Origin: Chitinophaga niabensis
Lineage (GTDB): Bacteria; Bacteroidota; Bacteroidia; Chitinophagales; Chitinophagaceae
Reading direction: 5' to 3'
Assembly (NCBI RefSeq): GCF_900129465.1
Contig: NZ_FSRA01000001.1
Span: 930,001 to 994,000 of the forward strand
Length of the DNA stretch: 64,000 nt
The notes below the pieces were generated by a model. That model saw nothing but the letters and a program-made list of their open reading frames with translations. It had not been told where the DNA came from and made no database searches. Of the stretch, positions 62,954 to 64,000 are shown piece by piece. Position 1 is the stretch's first letter. Each line of letters opens with the position of its first letter. A program made the position numbers and the translations under genes.

Positions 62954-63121
62954 CAGTCTGCTATTGATGCCTACAATACCCCCATTGGACGGCAGGCACA
63001 AATTCACAGGGTTACTCCAAATGGAACACAAACAAATAAAGTTGGCCAAATGAAAGGCGCAACTGGAGCGGGTAACTTTAACATCGGATTGGATGCGCTT
63101 CGCAGATGGAGCGGATTCTAA
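62954..63121 (+). pseudogene. C-terminal remnant of an unknown gene
   Basis: An open frame without a start codon that ends in TAA at 63119 translates to 55 residues, including GRQAQIHRVTPNG and KGATGAGNFNIGLDALRRW. It is coding-like in composition, whereas the frame further upstream runs into the S10 terminator. It looks like the 3' end of a larger gene whose 5' part has been lost. I do not recognise the family; secreted polymorphic toxins end in short variable domains of this kind, which is a guess. The AT-rich lipoprotein gene begins 12 bases later. Confidence 0.4.
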
Positions 63122-63133
63122 AAAACATTACTT

Positions 63134-63643
63134 ATGTGGAAAATTTTCGGAATTGGATTTATGCTATTATTAGCTGGTTGCTCAACGATGAAAAGGAGCA
63201 ATGTTATTCCTTATGTAGTGGATCTGAATACGGAGAAATCTATTTATAATGAGATATTGAGAACAAAGGAAGATATAGCTTTCTTTGTTGAACACCTTTC
63301 AGACGAAACATTAAAATTTCATCTCGCCACATTATATCAAAAAGAATTTATTCAATCAAATAGGAAACTATTTATCAATGATAAATTTTATCCCATTGTT
63401 TTTGATAGTGATTATTGGTTTTATTCAAAAATAAAAGCAAATAAACCTGTCGTTACTATTGAAGAACGGAAGTATGTTTATAAAGAAATACCTATGCCGA
63501 GTATCCAGGAAAGGGAAAAGAGCCCTCATTCATATGGTTATCCAAAAAAGATATCGGTCATCGATCATAGTATTTACTGGATAGTTGATAAAAAAGGGAA
63601 GCTCATAAAAACGAATTCCATTCCCGAGTCCGGAGGGCATTGA
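63134..63643 (+). CDS. AT-rich lipoprotein, possible immunity-type protein
   Basis: A 169-residue lipoprotein (MWKIFGIGFMLLLAGC, Cys16). The mature part is charged and helical at first (TEKSIYNEILRTKEDIAFFV), then beta-rich with DKFYPIVFDSDYWFYSKI. Codon use and base composition are clearly more AT-rich than in flanking genes, a common sign of recent acquisition. It follows the remnant of another gene by 12 bases, the usual spacing between a toxin gene and its immunity gene, so an orphan immunity protein is one possibility. I do not recognise the family. Confidence 0.65.
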   Translation: MWKIFGIGFMLLLAGCSTMKRSNVIPYVVDLNTEKSIYNEILRTKEDIAFFVEHLSDETLKFHLATLYQKEFIQSNRKLFINDKFYPIVFDSDYWFYSKIKANKPVVTIEERKYVYKEIPMPSIQEREKSPHSYGYPKKISVIDHSIYWIVDKKGKLIKTNSIPESGGH

Positions 63644-63742
63644 ATATATCCTTAACGGGTGAATTTACAGGATGAAACTCATTATTATCCCTTTGGGTTG
63701 ACCATGAGTGGGATCAGTTCGAAAGCTGCGGGGTCGTTGGGA

Positions 63743-64000
63743 TCAGAACAAACTCAACTGCGCCGTTTCAGGAGGTTGCTCTTCTCCAAAATTGGATAAG
63801 GTGATCCCCAGCAGCCTGATCTTTTTGTCCTCCGGCTCTGTTTTAAGCAGTAATTGTTTTGCAACAGCTGCAATAGTGGGCAGATCATTGATGCCCTGGG
63901 CTAAGGACTGATTCCGGGTGATCTGTTTAAAATCGCTGTATTTGATCTTCAGGGTAACTGTTCTGCCTTTCAGCTGATACCGCTCCAGCCTGTTGGCCAC
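63743..64000 (-). CDS. dinB: DNA polymerase IV (DinB), C-terminal part
   Basis: The gene runs off the right edge; only the last 85 residues are visible. They are the little-finger domain of a Y-family polymerase (YQLKGRTVTLKIKYSDFKQI, TRNQSLAQGINDLPTIAAVA, IRLLGITLSNF) and end with QLSLF, the beta-clamp binding motif at the very C-terminus. The enzyme copies damaged DNA. With the UvrA-type gene at the other end, it is the only DNA-damage gene seen. Confidence 0.92.
   Translation of the reverse strand: MANRLERYQLKGRTVTLKIKYSDFKQITRNQSLAQGINDLPTIAAVAKQLLLKTEPEDKKIRLLGITLSNFGEEQPPETAQLSLF

Noticed and set aside
1..64000. tRNA, rRNA, riboswitch, insertion sequence or prophage
   Set aside because: I looked for T-loop sequences, conserved rRNA stretches, transposase motifs and inverted-repeat ends and found none that hold up by eye; a covariance-model search would be decisive.

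Overview
The window looks like chromosomal DNA of a Bacteroidota bacterium, most likely a Chitinophaga-like member of the Chitinophagaceae. The evidence is two SusC/SusD pairs, a FecR-type anti-sigma factor with a DUF4974 tail, large MacB/FtsX-type permeases, many AraC regulators with cupin-like sensor halves, short lipoproteins with MKK...C signals, and the Bacteroidota promoter -7 element (TAnnTTTG) in front of several genes. I saw no rRNA, tRNA, insertion sequence, phage gene or CRISPR array.

Layout. 1-9.1 kb: 3' end of a UvrA-type ATPase, an FtsX/MacB-type permease behind a small basic protein that is preceded by an 11-bp tandem repeat array, a lipoprotein, a SIR2-like protein, an AraC regulator and an orphan FecR with an unusual linker. 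9.1-17.3 kb: OmpA-family protein, methyltransferase plus membrane protein, a lipoprotein, a DoxX-like membrane protein, then a compact run of AraC, SRPBCC, acetyltransferase and OsmC genes. 17.4-26.4 kb: an outer-membrane beta-barrel protein, a LacI regulator and a divergent SusC/SusD pair. 26.5-33.5 kb: desaturase, lipid A-type acyltransferase, RluF, then DUF1080, an Asp-box propeller and a GH2 enzyme, then a methyltransferase. 33.5-41.3 kb: two tandem AraC genes divergent from SusC-SusD-GH130, a small glycan-utilisation locus probably for mannosyl-glucose units. 41.4-44.2 kb: M16 protease. 44.3-52.7 kb: a minus-strand group of TonB receptor, beta-helix lipoprotein, diheme cytochrome c lipoprotein and GAF-domain protein, with a LytTR regulator upstream. 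52.8-64 kb: DUF4846 protein, cold-shock protein, CvfB-like RNA-binding protein, SRPBCC plus a helical protein, AraC, metallophosphoesterase, methyltransferase, GH31, S10 peptidase, a gene remnant with an AT-rich lipoprotein gene, and the 3' end of DNA polymerase IV.

Most genes are typical accessory and housekeeping genes of this group: outer-membrane import of glycans, their breakdown in the periplasm, and local regulators. The least explained items are the 11-bp repeat array (4285-4361), the TonB/beta-helix/diheme/GAF cassette (44.3-51.7 kb), the SIR2-like protein with Asn where His is expected, the orphan FecR, and the remnant plus lipoprotein near 63 kb. All functional names come from motif recognition by eye; no database search was run.
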